From the NCBI RefSeq assembly GCF_012927405.1, contig NZ_JABBGM010000006.1, positions 62,001 to 126,000 on the forward strand: a stretch of DNA of 64,000 nucleotides. Reading direction: 5' to 3'. Shown piece by piece: positions 45,945-58,153 of this stretch. The translations under genes were made by a program, and so were the position numbers. The first letter of the stretch is position 1; the number at the start of each line of letters is the position of its first letter. This DNA comes from Novosphingobium olei (GTDB lineage: Bacteria; Pseudomonadota; Alphaproteobacteria; Sphingomonadales; Sphingomonadaceae). Under the pieces are notes generated by a model. It did not search any database. It worked only from the letters and a program-made list of their open reading frames with translations, and had not been told where the DNA came from.

Positions 45945-47605
45945 ATGCTGACCGGGCTTTCCATCCGCAACGTCGTGTTGATCGAGGCACTCGATCTCGC
46001 GTTTCCGCGTGGTCTCGGCGTGCTCACCGGCGAAACCGGAGCGGGCAAGTCGATCCTGCTGGATTCGCTCGGGCTGATTCTGGGCGATCGCGCCGATAGC
46101 GGACTGGTCCGCGCGGGCGAGGATCAGGCGAACGTGACTGCGACGTTCGAGTTTTCGGAGCTGCCCGAACCGATCCGCGCCGCGCTTGCCGAAGCGGAAG
46201 TCGACGTAGAACCCGGCGAACCGCTGATCGTGCGCCGCCGCGTGCGCGCCGATGGCGGCAGCAAGGCTTTCGTCAACGATCAGCCGGTGGGCGTTGCCCT
46301 GTTGCGCGAAATGGCGCGAAGCCTCGTCGAACTGCACGGCCAGCACGATGATCGCGGCCTGGTCAACGCGCGCGGCCACCGCGCTCTGCTCGATCGCTAC
46401 GCCCGCGCCGATACCGCCGGCGTCGCAGCCGCATGGGACAAGTGGCGCGAAGCGGAAACGGCGCTGGCTCAGGCGAAGGCGCATGTCGAACAAGCCGCGG
46501 CCGAACAGGACCTGCTGCTGGCGCACCTGGCCGAGCTGACAACGCTGGAACCCGTGGAGGGCGAGGAGGAGGAGCTCGCCTCCACCCGTGCGGACATGCA
46601 GAAGGGCGAACGCCTTTCGGGCGACCTTGCCGAACTGCAGCACTTGTGGAGCGGCTCGGATTCCGCGCTCGCCTCCTTGCGCGGCGCCGCGCGCCGGCTC
46701 GACCGCATCGCGCACGAACATCCGCTGCTTGCCGAAGCGCTGGCCGCGATCGATCGCGCGGTGATCGAGGCGGGCGAGGCGGAGGACAAGCTGGTCGCGG
46801 CGGCTGACGTACTGGCGCACGATCCTGCCCTGCTCGACCGCATCGAAACCCGCCTGTTTGACTTGCGGGCCGCCGCGCGCAAGCACCATTGCACGGTCGA
46901 CGAACTGCCCGAAAAGATGCGACTGATGCGCGAAGCGCTCGACGCGATCGAAGGTGGTGGCGCCCAGATCGCGGCGCTGCAGCGCGCGGCGCAGGAGGCG
47001 GGGCTCGATTACCGCGCCAAGGCCGAGGCGCTTTCGGTGGTGCGGGCTGAAGCCGCCCGCCGGCTCGACCAGGCGGTTGCCGCCGAACTCGCCCCGCTCA
47101 AGCTCGACGCGGCGAAGTTCCACACCGCCGTGATCCGTCTGCCCGAAGATCGCTGGAGCGGGCAGGGCGTCGATGCGGTCGAATTCCTCATTTCCACGAA
47201 CCCCGGCGCCGACTTCGCCCCGCTTGCCAAGATCGCGTCCGGCGGCGAACTTTCGCGATTTATCCTCGCGCTCAAGGTTGCGCTTGCCGAAGAAGGCGGC
47301 GCGGCGACGATCATCTTCGACGAGATCGACCGCGGTGTCGGCGGCGCGGTTGCGAGTGCCATCGGTGAACGGCTCGCCCGGCTCGCGGCGGGTGGGCAGC
47401 TGCTCGCGGTCACGCACAGCCCGCAGGTCGCCGCGCGTGGTAATGCGCACTACCTGATCGCCAAGTCGTCCGAAGGCACCGTCACCCGCACCTCGGTCAC
47501 CCTTCTGGATGCCGCGGGTCGCCAGGAAGAGATCGCCCGGATGCTGTCGGGTGCAGAAATCACCGCAGAAGCGCGCGCGCAGGCAGACCGGTTGCTGGAA
47601 CAGGC

Positions 47606-47609
<4 letters not shown>
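45945..47609 (+). CDS. recN: DNA repair protein RecN
   Basis: 554 residues. SMC-like ABC ATPase: Walker A TGETGAGKSILLDSLGLILG near the N-terminus, coiled coils between about 160 and 380, then signature LAKIASGGELSRFILALKVA and Walker B TIIFDEIDRGVGGAVAS. It helps repair double-strand breaks. It overlaps the GNAT gene by 4 bp; ligA follows, so three genes are coupled. Confidence 0.95.
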
Positions 47610-50373
<2,764 letters not shown>

Positions 50374-50395
50374 CCGGCAGACAAGGGGGCTCGAA

Positions 50396-50686
50396 ATGCT
50401 GACCGCACTGCTGCTGCTGGCGATGACTCCGGCGCAGGCGCGCCATGCCGTCAAGGTTGCACCGCCCCCGGTGCGCGCGCTGCTGGTGCGGCAGGCCGGC
50501 TGCAATCACTTCGCCGGCGAAGAGCCCTATGACAAGGAGCGCGCCGCCTACATCGATGCGCAGGTGCGCAAGCTGCGCTGCCGCTCGGTAGAGGCCGATG
50601 CGCGCGCGCTGAAAAGGCGCTATGCCGGGAACTCATCGGTGCGCCGCCTTCTGGCAGAGGCGGAGCACTGGGACACGCTGCCCTGA
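50396..50686 (+). CDS. small secreted protein of unknown function
   Basis: 96 residues with a likely signal peptide (MLTALLLLAMTPAQA) and two cysteines (C36, C62) that could form a disulfide. The mature part is helical, with AAYIDAQVRKLRCRSVEADA and a tail of AEAEHWDTLP. A ribosome site of AAGGGGG type precedes the ATG 22 bp after ligA. Not recognised as a known family; probably a periplasmic protein. Confidence 0.55.
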   Translation: MLTALLLLAMTPAQARHAVKVAPPPVRALLVRQAGCNHFAGEEPYDKERAAYIDAQVRKLRCRSVEADARALKRRYAGNSSVRRLLAEAEHWDTLP

Positions 50687-50714
50687 CCGGGTGGCCAAGG
50701 GAAAAACGCGCATC

Positions 50715-51341
50715 ATGGCTCTGCACACCTGGTGGCTGTTCGTCGTCACCGTATTCTTCGTCTCGGCCTCGCCCGGACCCAACATGCTCCACGTGATGGC
50801 GCGCAGCGTCGAGCTGGGCCTTGCCCGTTCGACGCTGGCGATGGCGGGCTGCTTCGTCGCGGTGCTCAGCTTGCTGACCGCCTCGGCGCTGGGCCTGACC
50901 GCGCTGCTCGTGGCCATTCCCGGCGCGTTCCTGGTGCTGCGCCTCGTCGGCGCGGGCTACCTCATATGGCTCGGCTACAAGGCATGGGTATCGAACGATG
51001 CCCCGGTCGATATCGGCGAAGGCGAGATCGCGCCCCGGCTATCGGCCGCCAGGGTATTCCGTACCGCGTTCACCATCGGCATCTCCAACCCCAAGGCCCT
51101 GCTGTTCGCGGCCGCCTTCCTGCCGCAGTTCATCGATGCCTCGAAGCCTGAAGCCCCACAGTTTGGCATCATGGTGCTGACGTTCGGCGTGATCGAAATC
51201 TCGTGGTACTTCATCTATGCGATCGGCGGCCGCTCGATCGCCACTGCACTCACGCGTCCCGCACTGAAGAAGGCGTTCAACCGCACCACCGCTGCCGTGT
51301 TCGTCGCGTTCGGCCTTGCCATGCTCGGCTCGCGCGCCTGA
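50715..51341 (+). CDS. LysE/RhtB-family amino-acid exporter
   Basis: 208 residues with six helices. The LysE opening is LFVVTVFFVSASPGPNMLHV followed by ARSVELGLARSTLAMAGC. FRTAFTIGISNPKALLFAAAFLPQFID is the second-half hallmark. The family exports amino acids or homoserine lactones. It starts at the ATG 50715 with AAGGGA upstream. Likely transcribed after ligA. Confidence 0.9.
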   Translation: MALHTWWLFVVTVFFVSASPGPNMLHVMARSVELGLARSTLAMAGCFVAVLSLLTASALGLTALLVAIPGAFLVLRLVGAGYLIWLGYKAWVSNDAPVDIGEGEIAPRLSAARVFRTAFTIGISNPKALLFAAAFLPQFIDASKPEAPQFGIMVLTFGVIEISWYFIYAIGGRSIATALTRPALKKAFNRTTAAVFVAFGLAMLGSRA

Positions 51342-51372
51342 TAAGGCGGCAAAAGCGACGAGAGGGATGGGG

Positions 51373-51867
51373 ATGCTGGAACAACTGGCTGCAACCGGGG
51401 CCGAGGCTGGTGCCGTGCTCAAGGCGCGGGGCGAAAAGATTGCCGTGGTCGACGGCGCCACAGGCGGCCTGATCTCGGCGGGCCTGCTCGCCATGCCGGG
51501 CGCATCGGCCTATTTCTCGGGCGCGGGCATCGTCTACACTTTGAAAGGCCGGCGCATCCTGCTGGGGCACGAGCCCGGCAGTTTGCGCCAGTATCGCTCG
51601 GCCACCGAACCTTATGCCCTGCGTCAGGCAGAGCTGATTCGCGCCCGGTTCGAAACCGACTGGGGCCTTGCCGAAACGGGGGCGGCCGGGCCGGGCAAGC
51701 ATCCGCTGGGCGTCGCTTCAGGCACCAGCGCGATCGGCCTCGTGGGGCCAGGGGGCCTGACCGCGTCGATCCTGGTCGAAACCGGCAGCGAGGATCGCCT
51801 CGGCAACATGCAGGCGTTCGCCGGAGCGGCGCTGACGCTGCTCCGGGATACGCTGCAGGGGCTTTGA
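51373..51867 (+). CDS. CinA-like (nicotinamide-nucleotide amidase) protein
   Basis: 164 residues. Stand-alone CinA C-terminal domain: TGGLISAGLLAMPGASAYFS, IVYTLKGRR, then LAETGAAGPGKHPLGVASGT and IGLVGPG. The PncC activity of this fold deamidates nicotinamide mononucleotide, though the fit to the canonical TGIAGP motif is only partial (TGAAGP). The ATG at 51373 is 6 nt after AGAGGG, which suits better than the ATG at 51367. Confidence 0.75.
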   Translation: MLEQLAATGAEAGAVLKARGEKIAVVDGATGGLISAGLLAMPGASAYFSGAGIVYTLKGRRILLGHEPGSLRQYRSATEPYALRQAELIRARFETDWGLAETGAAGPGKHPLGVASGTSAIGLVGPGGLTASILVETGSEDRLGNMQAFAGAALTLLRDTLQGL

Positions 51868-51874
51868 AGCCGCC

Positions 51875-52672
51875 TTACTCGGGAACGTAGTTCGGCTTGC
51901 GCTTCTCGAGGAAGGCCCGCATCCCTTCGGCGAAGTTCTTGCTGCCCGCGGTCATCAGCTGGTTGCGATTTTCCAGCGCCATCACGTGTTCCAGGCTCGA
52001 CCCGTCGACCGAGACGTTGATGCCTTCCTTGGTCATGCGCAGCCCCATCGGCGAGGCGGCGAGCAGGTCTTCGACCCAGCTTTCGCCCGCCTTTTCCAAC
52101 TGGTCGTCGGGCACGACTTCCGACACCAGCCCCACCGCCAGCGCACGCTGGGCGTGGATGAAGCGGCCGGTCAGCATTAGTTCCGAAGCGATGCCTGCGC
52201 CGACTATGCGCGGCAGGAAGTAGCTCACGCCCATGTCGCAGCTCGACAGGCCGAGCTTGATGAAGGCCGCATTCATCCGCGCGCTTTCTCCCGCGATGCG
52301 AATGTCTGAAGCAAGCGCAAAGGCGAACCCGCCGCCGCAGGCCGGCCCATGGATCAGGCTGACGATCGGCTGCGGGCAACGGCGCATCTTGATGTAGACG
52401 TCGGCCAGCCAGCCCTGAAAGCCGAAGCCGCCGCCGAAGGGAATTTCGCCGCGCTCCTCGCTGCGCTCCTTGATGTCGAGTCCGGCGCAGAACCCGCGCC
52501 CGGCACCGCGCATCACGACCACGCGAACCGAACGGTCATGATAGAGCTTGCCGAAATAGTCGTTGAGCTCGGCCACCATCTCGGACGAGATCGAATTGAG
52601 CGCATCGGGACGATTGAGCGTGAGCCAGTCCGCGTCCCCGCGCTTTTCGATCGCAATCGTGTTGTAGCCCAT
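51875..52672 (-). CDS. enoyl-CoA hydratase/isomerase family protein
   Basis: 265 residues of the crotonase fold. Oxyanion loops: RGFCAGLDIKE and IHGPACGGGFAFALASDIRI. The region that holds the second glutamate in true hydratases reads IKLGLSSCDMGVSYFLPRIV, with aspartate but no glutamate, so the reaction may be isomerisation or a different CoA-ester reaction. Convergent with the CinA-like gene (7 bp apart). Single gene; substrate unknown. Confidence 0.87.
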   Translation of the reverse strand: MGYNTIAIEKRGDADWLTLNRPDALNSISSEMVAELNDYFGKLYHDRSVRVVVMRGAGRGFCAGLDIKERSEERGEIPFGGGFGFQGWLADVYIKMRRCPQPIVSLIHGPACGGGFAFALASDIRIAGESARMNAAFIKLGLSSCDMGVSYFLPRIVGAGIASELMLTGRFIHAQRALAVGLVSEVVPDDQLEKAGESWVEDLLAASPMGLRMTKEGINVSVDGSSLEHVMALENRNQLMTAGSKNFAEGMRAFLEKRKPNYVPE

Positions 52673-52744
52673 CTCCGCCGTCCTCTTTGTTAACCGCTTG
52701 ATTAAGTCAGGCGGATAAACGAGCCGAACGCGCTGCGCAAGGCG

Positions 52745-53713
52745 CTACCAGTGGCGCGACCACTCCGGAAGGGTGCCAACTCGCGTAGACCGCACACTGC
52801 CGGCCCGGCGCCGCCGCAACCACAGGATCGACCAGTCGCCGCGCACCATGCGCGCCGCAAGGCGCAGGCCCGCCTTGCGATAGGCGGCACGCACTGCGGC
52901 CTCCTGCGTTTCGAGCAGCCCGGCGAGCAGCACGCTGCCCCCCGGTGCAACGGCGGCGGCGAATTCTGGCGCCAGTTCGACCAACGGCCCTGCCAGGATG
53001 TTGGCGATCAGCAGGTCGTAAGGGGCAGCGGCCACCAGCAGCGGGTGGTCGATGCCCGCGGAGATCACCATGGCGAGGCGGCCGGGGCCATCGCCCAGCG
53101 TCACGCCGTTCGCGTCGGCATTGTCGGCCACGACCGGCCCGCACACCGCGTCGATGTCGCTGGCGACGGCGCGGGCATGCGGCCACAGGTGCATCGCGGC
53201 AAAGGCGAGCAGGCCGGTGCCCGTGCCGATGTCGGCAAGGTTGCGCACCAAGACGCCTTCGCGCTTCATGTGGTCAAGCATGGCGAGGCATCCCGCGGTC
53301 GTCGCGTGCTGGCCGGTGCCGAAGGCCTGGCTGGTCGGGATCAGAAAGTTGCGGACGCCGGGCTCGTCGAGATCGGGATATTCCGGCGTGTGGACGTGGA
53401 ACACGCCCTCGCGGATCGGCTCGACGCCGTGCTGGCTCAGCGTCACCCAGTCCTCGTCGGGCAGCTTTTCTATCTGGAGGTCAACTTTCGCGGCGCCGAA
53501 AAGAGCCGTGACGGCGGCCTTGTCCGCCTTGGTGGGCTTGCGGCCCATCCAGGCTTCGAGCTGCCAGTCCTCGGGCTTGTCCTCGGCGATCTCGCTGCCG
53601 GCGATGACGATGTCGGCGTCCCAGTCGAACGCGTCCTCGTGCGCCACGAGCGCCGCCTGCACCAGGTCGCGCGGGCCAAATACGGTGATCTTCCAGCTTT
53701 CATCAGCGGACAT
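52745..53713 (-). CDS. prmA: ribosomal protein L11 methyltransferase
   Basis: 322 residues. The AdoMet motif NLADIGTGTGLLAFAAMHLW is preceded by FGTGQHATTAGCLAMLDH and followed by DLLIANILAGPLVELAPEFA (the N-IL-A catalytic loop). PrmA trimethylates ribosomal protein L11. A basic C-terminal tail of about 25 residues (RRRRAGSVRSTRVG) adds to the normal length. The start overlaps the upstream SDR gene by 11 bp. Confidence 0.93.
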   Translation of the reverse strand: MSADESWKITVFGPRDLVQAALVAHEDAFDWDADIVIAGSEIAEDKPEDWQLEAWMGRKPTKADKAAVTALFGAAKVDLQIEKLPDEDWVTLSQHGVEPIREGVFHVHTPEYPDLDEPGVRNFLIPTSQAFGTGQHATTAGCLAMLDHMKREGVLVRNLADIGTGTGLLAFAAMHLWPHARAVASDIDAVCGPVVADNADANGVTLGDGPGRLAMVISAGIDHPLLVAAAPYDLLIANILAGPLVELAPEFAAAVAPGGSVLLAGLLETQEAAVRAAYRKAGLRLAARMVRGDWSILWLRRRRAGSVRSTRVGTLPEWSRHW

Positions 53714-54428
53714 AGCTGGCTCCATTGGCGTCGATGGTGGTGCCGGTCATGCTCGGCGGCGCGTCGAGCGCGCAGAAGGTGGCGATGGTGGCGATTTCGT
53801 CGGGTGTGGCCACCCGGCCAAGGGGGATGTCGGCAAGCAGGCCGGGCCCGCCCCGGCTCGCAAGATAATCGCCCGCCATGTCGGTATCGGTGAAGCCGGG
53901 GGTGATGGCAAAGCTAAGGATGCCTTGCGCGGCATAGCCCCGGGCGATGGTCTTGTGCATGGCGATCATCCCGCCCTTGGCGGCGGCATAGTGCCAGTGC
54001 GCCGGGGAATCGCCCCGGAAACCGGCCCGGCTCGCAACGTGAACGCAACGCCCCGCGAAACCGCGTTCCAGCCAGTGGCGCAGCGCGAAGCGCGACAGCT
54101 GCGCTGCGGAAGTGAGGTTGATGCGCAAGGTATCCTCGAATGCATCGAGCCACGCGATGTCGGAGCGGTCGATCGGGTTTGCCTCGAACAGCCCGGCGTT
54201 GTTGATCAGCACGTCGATCGTGCCGCCCGCCATGTCGAGCGCCTGCTGCCACAGCGCCTGCGGGGCCTGCGGATCGGACAGGTCCGCGCCGATCACTCCG
54301 GGCGCTGCGCGGCTGCCGTGGCGGATGACGCGGGCGCCTCGCGCTTCGAGGTGGGCGGCGATGGCCGCACCGATGCCGCGGGTCGAACCCGTAACAAGTA
54401 TGGTCGGGGCTGGGGGGCTGCTGGTCAT
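53703..54428 (-). CDS. short-chain dehydrogenase/reductase
   Basis: 241 residues. Classical SDR: cofactor motif ILVTGSTRGIGAAIAAHLEA, NNAG (LINNAGLFEAN), catalytic S-Y-K as VASRAGFRGDSPAHWHYAAAK (YxxxK at about 154-158) and ITPGFTDTDMAG. FabG-like folds of this size usually reduce 3-ketoacyl or alcohol substrates; the actual one is unknown. The ATG at 54428 gives the family-like start; it is divergent from sdhC and overlaps prmA. Confidence 0.88.
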   Translation of the reverse strand: MTSSPPAPTILVTGSTRGIGAAIAAHLEARGARVIRHGSRAAPGVIGADLSDPQAPQALWQQALDMAGGTIDVLINNAGLFEANPIDRSDIAWLDAFEDTLRINLTSAAQLSRFALRHWLERGFAGRCVHVASRAGFRGDSPAHWHYAAAKGGMIAMHKTIARGYAAQGILSFAITPGFTDTDMAGDYLASRGGPGLLADIPLGRVATPDEIATIATFCALDAPPSMTGTTIDANGASYVR

Positions 54429-54494
54429 GGCGCTCTCTAGGCCATCGCTTTGCCGGGCCGCAACCGTGCTTTGGGCCTTGCACTTTTGGTGCGG

Positions 54495-54522
54495 TTGCAC
54501 GACCGGACATTTCGACTAATAC
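54495..54522 (+). promoter_or_regulatory. possible sigma-70 promoter of sdhCDA
   Basis: TTGCAC (54495-54500) and TAATAC (54517-54522) are spaced by 16 nt, 58 bp before the sdhC start. Each hexamer matches the consensus at only three positions, so this is tentative. The 151-bp gap also serves the divergent SDR gene. Confidence 0.3.
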
Positions 54523-54579
54523 GAATCGCGTCCCGGCCGCGCTTATGGCGTGGCGCATATTCTTATCGAGGGGGTTACC

Positions 54580-55005
54580 ATGGCGCAGGCGCGCAGCAAT
54601 CGGCCGCTTTCACCGCACTTGCAAATCTGGCGGTGGGGTCCGGCCATGCTGGTATCGATCCTGCATCGCGTCACCGGCAACGGCCTGGCATTTGCGGGTA
54701 TCGGCCTGCTGTTGTGGTGGGTCGGCGCGATCGCGAGCGGGCCGGAAGCATACCAGACGTTCATCGACTACGCCTGGACGGGCGCTTCGGGCGGCCTCGC
54801 CGTTGTGACCGCGCTGCTCGGCAAGGTCGTGCTGATCGGCCTGACCTGGGCCTTCTTCCAGCATGCGGCAAGCGGCGTTCGCCACCTGGTTCTCGACGTC
54901 GGTGCGGGGTACGAACTCGAAGCCAATGCCCGGTGGTCGACGCTCACCATCGTGTTCTCGGTGCTTGCCACCATCCTGTTCTGGGCCTTCGTGCTGCTGC
55001 GCTGA
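54580..55005 (+). CDS. sdhC: succinate dehydrogenase cytochrome b556 subunit
   Basis: 141 residues with three membrane helices. RPLSPHLQIWRWGPAMLVSI and LHRVTGNGLAFAGIGLLLWW contain the SdhC signature, including the S/R quinone-site residues. The heme ligand histidine is in HAASGVRHLVLD. With SdhD it anchors complex II in the membrane. I chose the ATG at 54580 with GAGGGGG upstream. Confidence 0.95.
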   Translation: MAQARSNRPLSPHLQIWRWGPAMLVSILHRVTGNGLAFAGIGLLLWWVGAIASGPEAYQTFIDYAWTGASGGLAVVTALLGKVVLIGLTWAFFQHAASGVRHLVLDVGAGYELEANARWSTLTIVFSVLATILFWAFVLLR

Positions 55006-55046
55006 CGCGCCGGCACGATCCGAACCTCACATAGCAGAGGGTTTCC

Positions 55047-55430
55047 ATGGGTAACGGTACCTCCATCGGCCGCGTCCGCGGGCTCGGCTCCAGCCACCAG
55101 GGCACTCACCACTGGCTGGTGCAGCGCCTGACCGCGGTCGGCAATCTCGTCCTCATCCCCTTCCTGATGATCAGCCTCGTGCTGCTGCCGTCGCATGACT
55201 ATGCCACGGTCCATGCGTGGGTGGCCAAGCCGATCCCGTCGACCGCGCTGATCCTGATCATGATCAACACCATCACCCATGCCCGCCTTGGCGTGCAGGT
55301 GATGCTGGAAGACTACATCCACGAGGAAGGCGGCAAGATCACTGCCTGGCTGCTGGTCAACATCGTGCCTTTCGCCGCTGCCGCCTTCGGCATCATCTCG
55401 GTTATCCGTATCGCTCTCGGGGGCGCCTGA
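55047..55430 (+). CDS. sdhD: succinate dehydrogenase hydrophobic membrane anchor
   Basis: 127 residues with three helices. GLGSSHQGTHHWLVQRLTAV and HARLGVQVMLEDYIHEEGGK are typical for the alphaproteobacterial SdhD with its heme histidine and quinone-site tyrosine/aspartate. It is 3 bp before sdhA and in the same operon. Confidence 0.94.
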   Translation: MGNGTSIGRVRGLGSSHQGTHHWLVQRLTAVGNLVLIPFLMISLVLLPSHDYATVHAWVAKPIPSTALILIMINTITHARLGVQVMLEDYIHEEGGKITAWLLVNIVPFAAAAFGIISVIRIALGGA

Positions 55431-55433
55431 GCC

Positions 55434-57248
55434 ATGACTTCGACACAGCCTGCCTACAAGATCATCGACCACACCTACGACACCGTCGTCGTTGGTGCGG
55501 GCGGTTCGGGCCTGCGCGCCACCATGGGTTCGGCCCAGGCCGGCCTGCGCACCGCGTGCATCACCAAGGTCTTCCCCACCCGCTCGCACACCGTGGCGGC
55601 GCAGGGCGGCATCGCCGCCTCGCTCGGCAACAATTCGCCCGACCACTGGACCTGGCACATGTACGACACCGTCAAGGGGTCGGACTGGCTGGGTGACCAG
55701 GACGCGATCGAATACATGGTCCGCGAAGCCCCGGCTGCGGTCTACGAACTCGAGCACGCGGGCGTGCCGTTTTCGCGCAACCCCGAAGGCACGATCTACC
55801 AGCGTCCGTTCGGTGGCCACATGCAGAACATGGGCGAAGGCCCGCCGGTGCAGCGCACCTGCGCCGCTGCCGACCGCACCGGCCACGCCATGCTGCACGC
55901 GCTGTACCAGCAGAGCCTGAAGTACGACGCCGACTTCTTCATCGAATACTTCGCGATCGATCTGATCATGGAGAACGGCGAATGCCGCGGCGTGATCGCG
56001 CTGTGCATGGACGACGGCTCGATCCACCGCTTCCGTAGCCATGCTGTCGTGCTTGCGACGGGTGGCTATGGCCGCTGCTACTTCACCGCCACCTCGGCCC
56101 ATACCTGCACCGGCGACGGCGGCGGCATGGTGCTGCGCGCTGGCCTGCCGCTGCAGGACATGGAGTTCGTGCAGTTCCACCCCACCGGGATCTACGGCGC
56201 GGGCGTGCTGATCACCGAAGGCGCGCGCGGAGAGGGTGGCTATCTGACCAACTCCGAGGGCGAGCGCTTCATGGAGCGCTATGCTCCTTCGGCGAAGGAC
56301 CTTGCGTCGCGCGACGTCGTTTCGCGTTCGATGGCCATGGAAATCCGCGAAGGGCGCGGTGTCGGCCCGCACAAGGACCACATCTACCTTCACCTTGACC
56401 ACATCGACGCCAAGGTGCTGGCCGAGCGCCTGCCGGGCATCACCGAAAGCGGCAAGATCTTTGCCGGTGTCGACCTGACCCGCCAGCCGCTGCCGGTGGT
56501 TCCGACCGTGCACTACAACATGGGCGGCATTCCCACGAACTATCACGGTGAGGTCGTGACGATCGGCGCGGACGGCAATCCGGAAACGGTTGTCCCCGGC
56601 CTGTTCGCGGTGGGCGAGGCGGCCTGCGTTTCGGTCCACGGCGCCAACCGCCTCGGCTCCAACTCGCTGATCGACCTCGTGGTGTTCGGCCGCGCGACCG
56701 GCCTGCGCCTCAAGGAACTGATCAAGCCGGGCACGGCGCACAATTCGCTGCCCAAGGACAGCGCCGACCTGTCGCTGACCCGCCTCGACCACTTCCGCCA
56801 TGCCAAGGGCGGTTCGCCCACGGCGCAGATCCGCACCGAAATGCAGCGGACGATGTCGGGCCACGCCGCCGTGTTCCGCACGGACGAACTGATGGCCGAA
56901 GGCAAGGTGAAGCTTGCCGACACCTACAAGCGGATGGAAGACGTCCACGTTTCCGACCGGTCGCTGATCTGGAACTCGGACCTCGTCGAAACGCTCGAGC
57001 TCGACAACCTGATCGCGCAGGCTTCGGTGACGATGCATTCGGCGTTCAACCGCAAGGAAAGTCGTGGCGCCCACGCCCACGAGGACTTCCCTGACCGCAA
57101 CGACGGCGAATGGATGAAGCACACCGCCGCCTGGTTCGAAGGCTGGGGTGGCAAGGGCGGCGCGGTCAAGCTGGACTACCGCCCGGTGCACGAGTTCACG
57201 CTGACCGACGACGTCGAGTACATCAAGCCGAAGAAGCGCGTGTACTGA
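55434..57248 (+). CDS. sdhA: succinate dehydrogenase flavoprotein subunit
   Basis: 604 residues. FAD motif [20 protein letters not shown]; covalent FAD histidine H52 in [14 protein letters not shown]; active-site regions [11 protein letters not shown] and [18 protein letters not shown]. Oxidises succinate to fumarate in the TCA cycle. sdhB does not follow: a terminator lies 33 bp after the stop, so the iron-sulfur subunit must be encoded elsewhere. Confidence 0.96.
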   Translation: MTSTQPAYKIIDHTYDTVVVGAGGSGLRATMGSAQAGLRTACITKVFPTRSHTVAAQGGIAASLGNNSPDHWTWHMYDTVKGSDWLGDQDAIEYMVREAPAAVYELEHAGVPFSRNPEGTIYQRPFGGHMQNMGEGPPVQRTCAAADRTGHAMLHALYQQSLKYDADFFIEYFAIDLIMENGECRGVIALCMDDGSIHRFRSHAVVLATGGYGRCYFTATSAHTCTGDGGGMVLRAGLPLQDMEFVQFHPTGIYGAGVLITEGARGEGGYLTNSEGERFMERYAPSAKDLASRDVVSRSMAMEIREGRGVGPHKDHIYLHLDHIDAKVLAERLPGITESGKIFAGVDLTRQPLPVVPTVHYNMGGIPTNYHGEVVTIGADGNPETVVPGLFAVGEAACVSVHGANRLGSNSLIDLVVFGRATGLRLKELIKPGTAHNSLPKDSADLSLTRLDHFRHAKGGSPTAQIRTEMQRTMSGHAAVFRTDELMAEGKVKLADTYKRMEDVHVSDRSLIWNSDLVETLELDNLIAQASVTMHSAFNRKESRGAHAHEDFPDRNDGEWMKHTAAWFEGWGGKGGAVKLDYRPVHEFTLTDDVEYIKPKKRVY

Positions 57249-57280
57249 CGCTGGAAAGATCGGTGCCGCAAGGCACGGGC

Positions 57281-57320
57281 AAGGGGCTGCAGGTCGCAAG
57301 ATCTGCGGCCCCTTTTCTTT
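57281..57320 (+). terminator. rho-independent terminator after sdhA
   Basis: AAGGGGCTGCAG (57281-57292) pairs with CTGCGGCCCCTTTTC (57303-57317) with one internal mismatch and a 10-nt loop, followed by TTTCTTT. Strong by position, 33 bp after the sdhA stop. Confidence 0.88.
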
Positions 57321-57358
57321 GCGAGTCGTGGACCGGGTCGGGCCGAAACGGGCCCCAA

Positions 57359-57522
57359 GTTGACGAAGTTGACAGTGTTCTGAGAGAAAGTTTGGAGGCC
57401 CTGGCAGGTGCCATCGACGGCGAGCAAGGTGTTGAAACAAGAGGAATTGTGGCGATCATCCGCCCGGTTTGCCGCAAATGGTCGGTTGTAGGAAAGTGAC
57501 GAATACCTGACGCATGTGTCAG
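57359..57522 (+). repeat. 164-nt element copy B (GTTGAC box ... CTGACG palindrome)
   Basis: It opens with GTTGACGAAGTTGACA (57359-57374), carries AAGAGGA near its middle, then TGTAGGAAAG (57487-57496), AATACCTGACGCA and ends with GTGTCAG at 57522, where CTGACGCATGTGTCAG is a near-palindrome. It has exactly the length and box spacing of the 9748-9911 copy. It lies after the sdhA terminator in a gap of 407 bp (57249-57655). No open reading frame is shared by the copies. Confidence 0.6.
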
Positions 57523-57655
57523 AAACCTTCACGCCCCGCCTTCCTTGCCGTTTGTCAGACCAGCGCGGGCCTTCGTCGATGCGCGCGGGCGCTGGCGAGG
57601 CGGGCTGGTAACCACCGGCTGCAGGTTCGGGGGAACCTTGCCAAAAGGAGCCGGC

Positions 57656-58096
57656 ATGGAGTTTCCGAAAAAACCCGCGTTGATCGCGATCGCAGCGGCG
57701 CTGGCCATGGGCGTGCCCGTTGTTGCCGCGAGCGCGCATGGCAGCGGCCGCGATTGCCCGACCCCGCCTGTGCCACCCGCCCCTCCTACGCCGCCAGCAC
57801 CGTCCGCACCACCGGCAATGCCATCACCACCCGCCGCGCCGGAACCACCCGAAGCGCCCGAGCCGCCGGAGCCACCCGAGGCCGCCGATGCGCTTGAGTT
57901 TTACGGTATCAAGGAGCGTGACGTGGCCAGGATCATGGCAGACAGCCAGCGCGAGGCGCTGAACGCGATCCGCGACGCGCGGCGCGAAGTGGCGCGCGAG
58001 CCGAACATGCCGCGCGAGATACGGGCCAAGGTGCTGGCCGAACTCGACGCGGCAGTCCGGAGAGTCGAACGCGATTTTGCGCGCGACCGCGATTGA
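57656..58096 (+). CDS. proline-rich secreted protein of unknown function
   Basis: 146 residues with a signal peptide (about 1-26, ending VVAASA). Residues about 34-78 are a Pro/Ala/Glu-rich run (repeats such as PPAPPTPPAPSAPP and EPPEAPEPPEPPEA). It is followed by an amphipathic helical C-terminus, GIKERDVARIMADSQREALN and AVRRVERDFARDRD. The layout resembles periplasmic envelope-stress or spanning proteins, but no family is evident. AAAAGGAG is the ribosome site. Confidence 0.55.
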   Translation: MEFPKKPALIAIAAALAMGVPVVAASAHGSGRDCPTPPVPPAPPTPPAPSAPPAMPSPPAAPEPPEAPEPPEPPEAADALEFYGIKERDVARIMADSQREALNAIRDARREVAREPNMPREIRAKVLAELDAAVRRVERDFARDRD

Positions 58097-58153
58097 TCGG
58101 TAAGGCCGGTGCTGGTCAGCGCGCCAGACGCTGATCAGCGAAGCCGGAAGGGG

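Noticed and set aside
51316..51372. Upstream extension of the CinA-like protein
   Set aside because: It overlaps the end of the LysE gene, has no ribosome site, and encodes arginine/alanine residues unlike the family.
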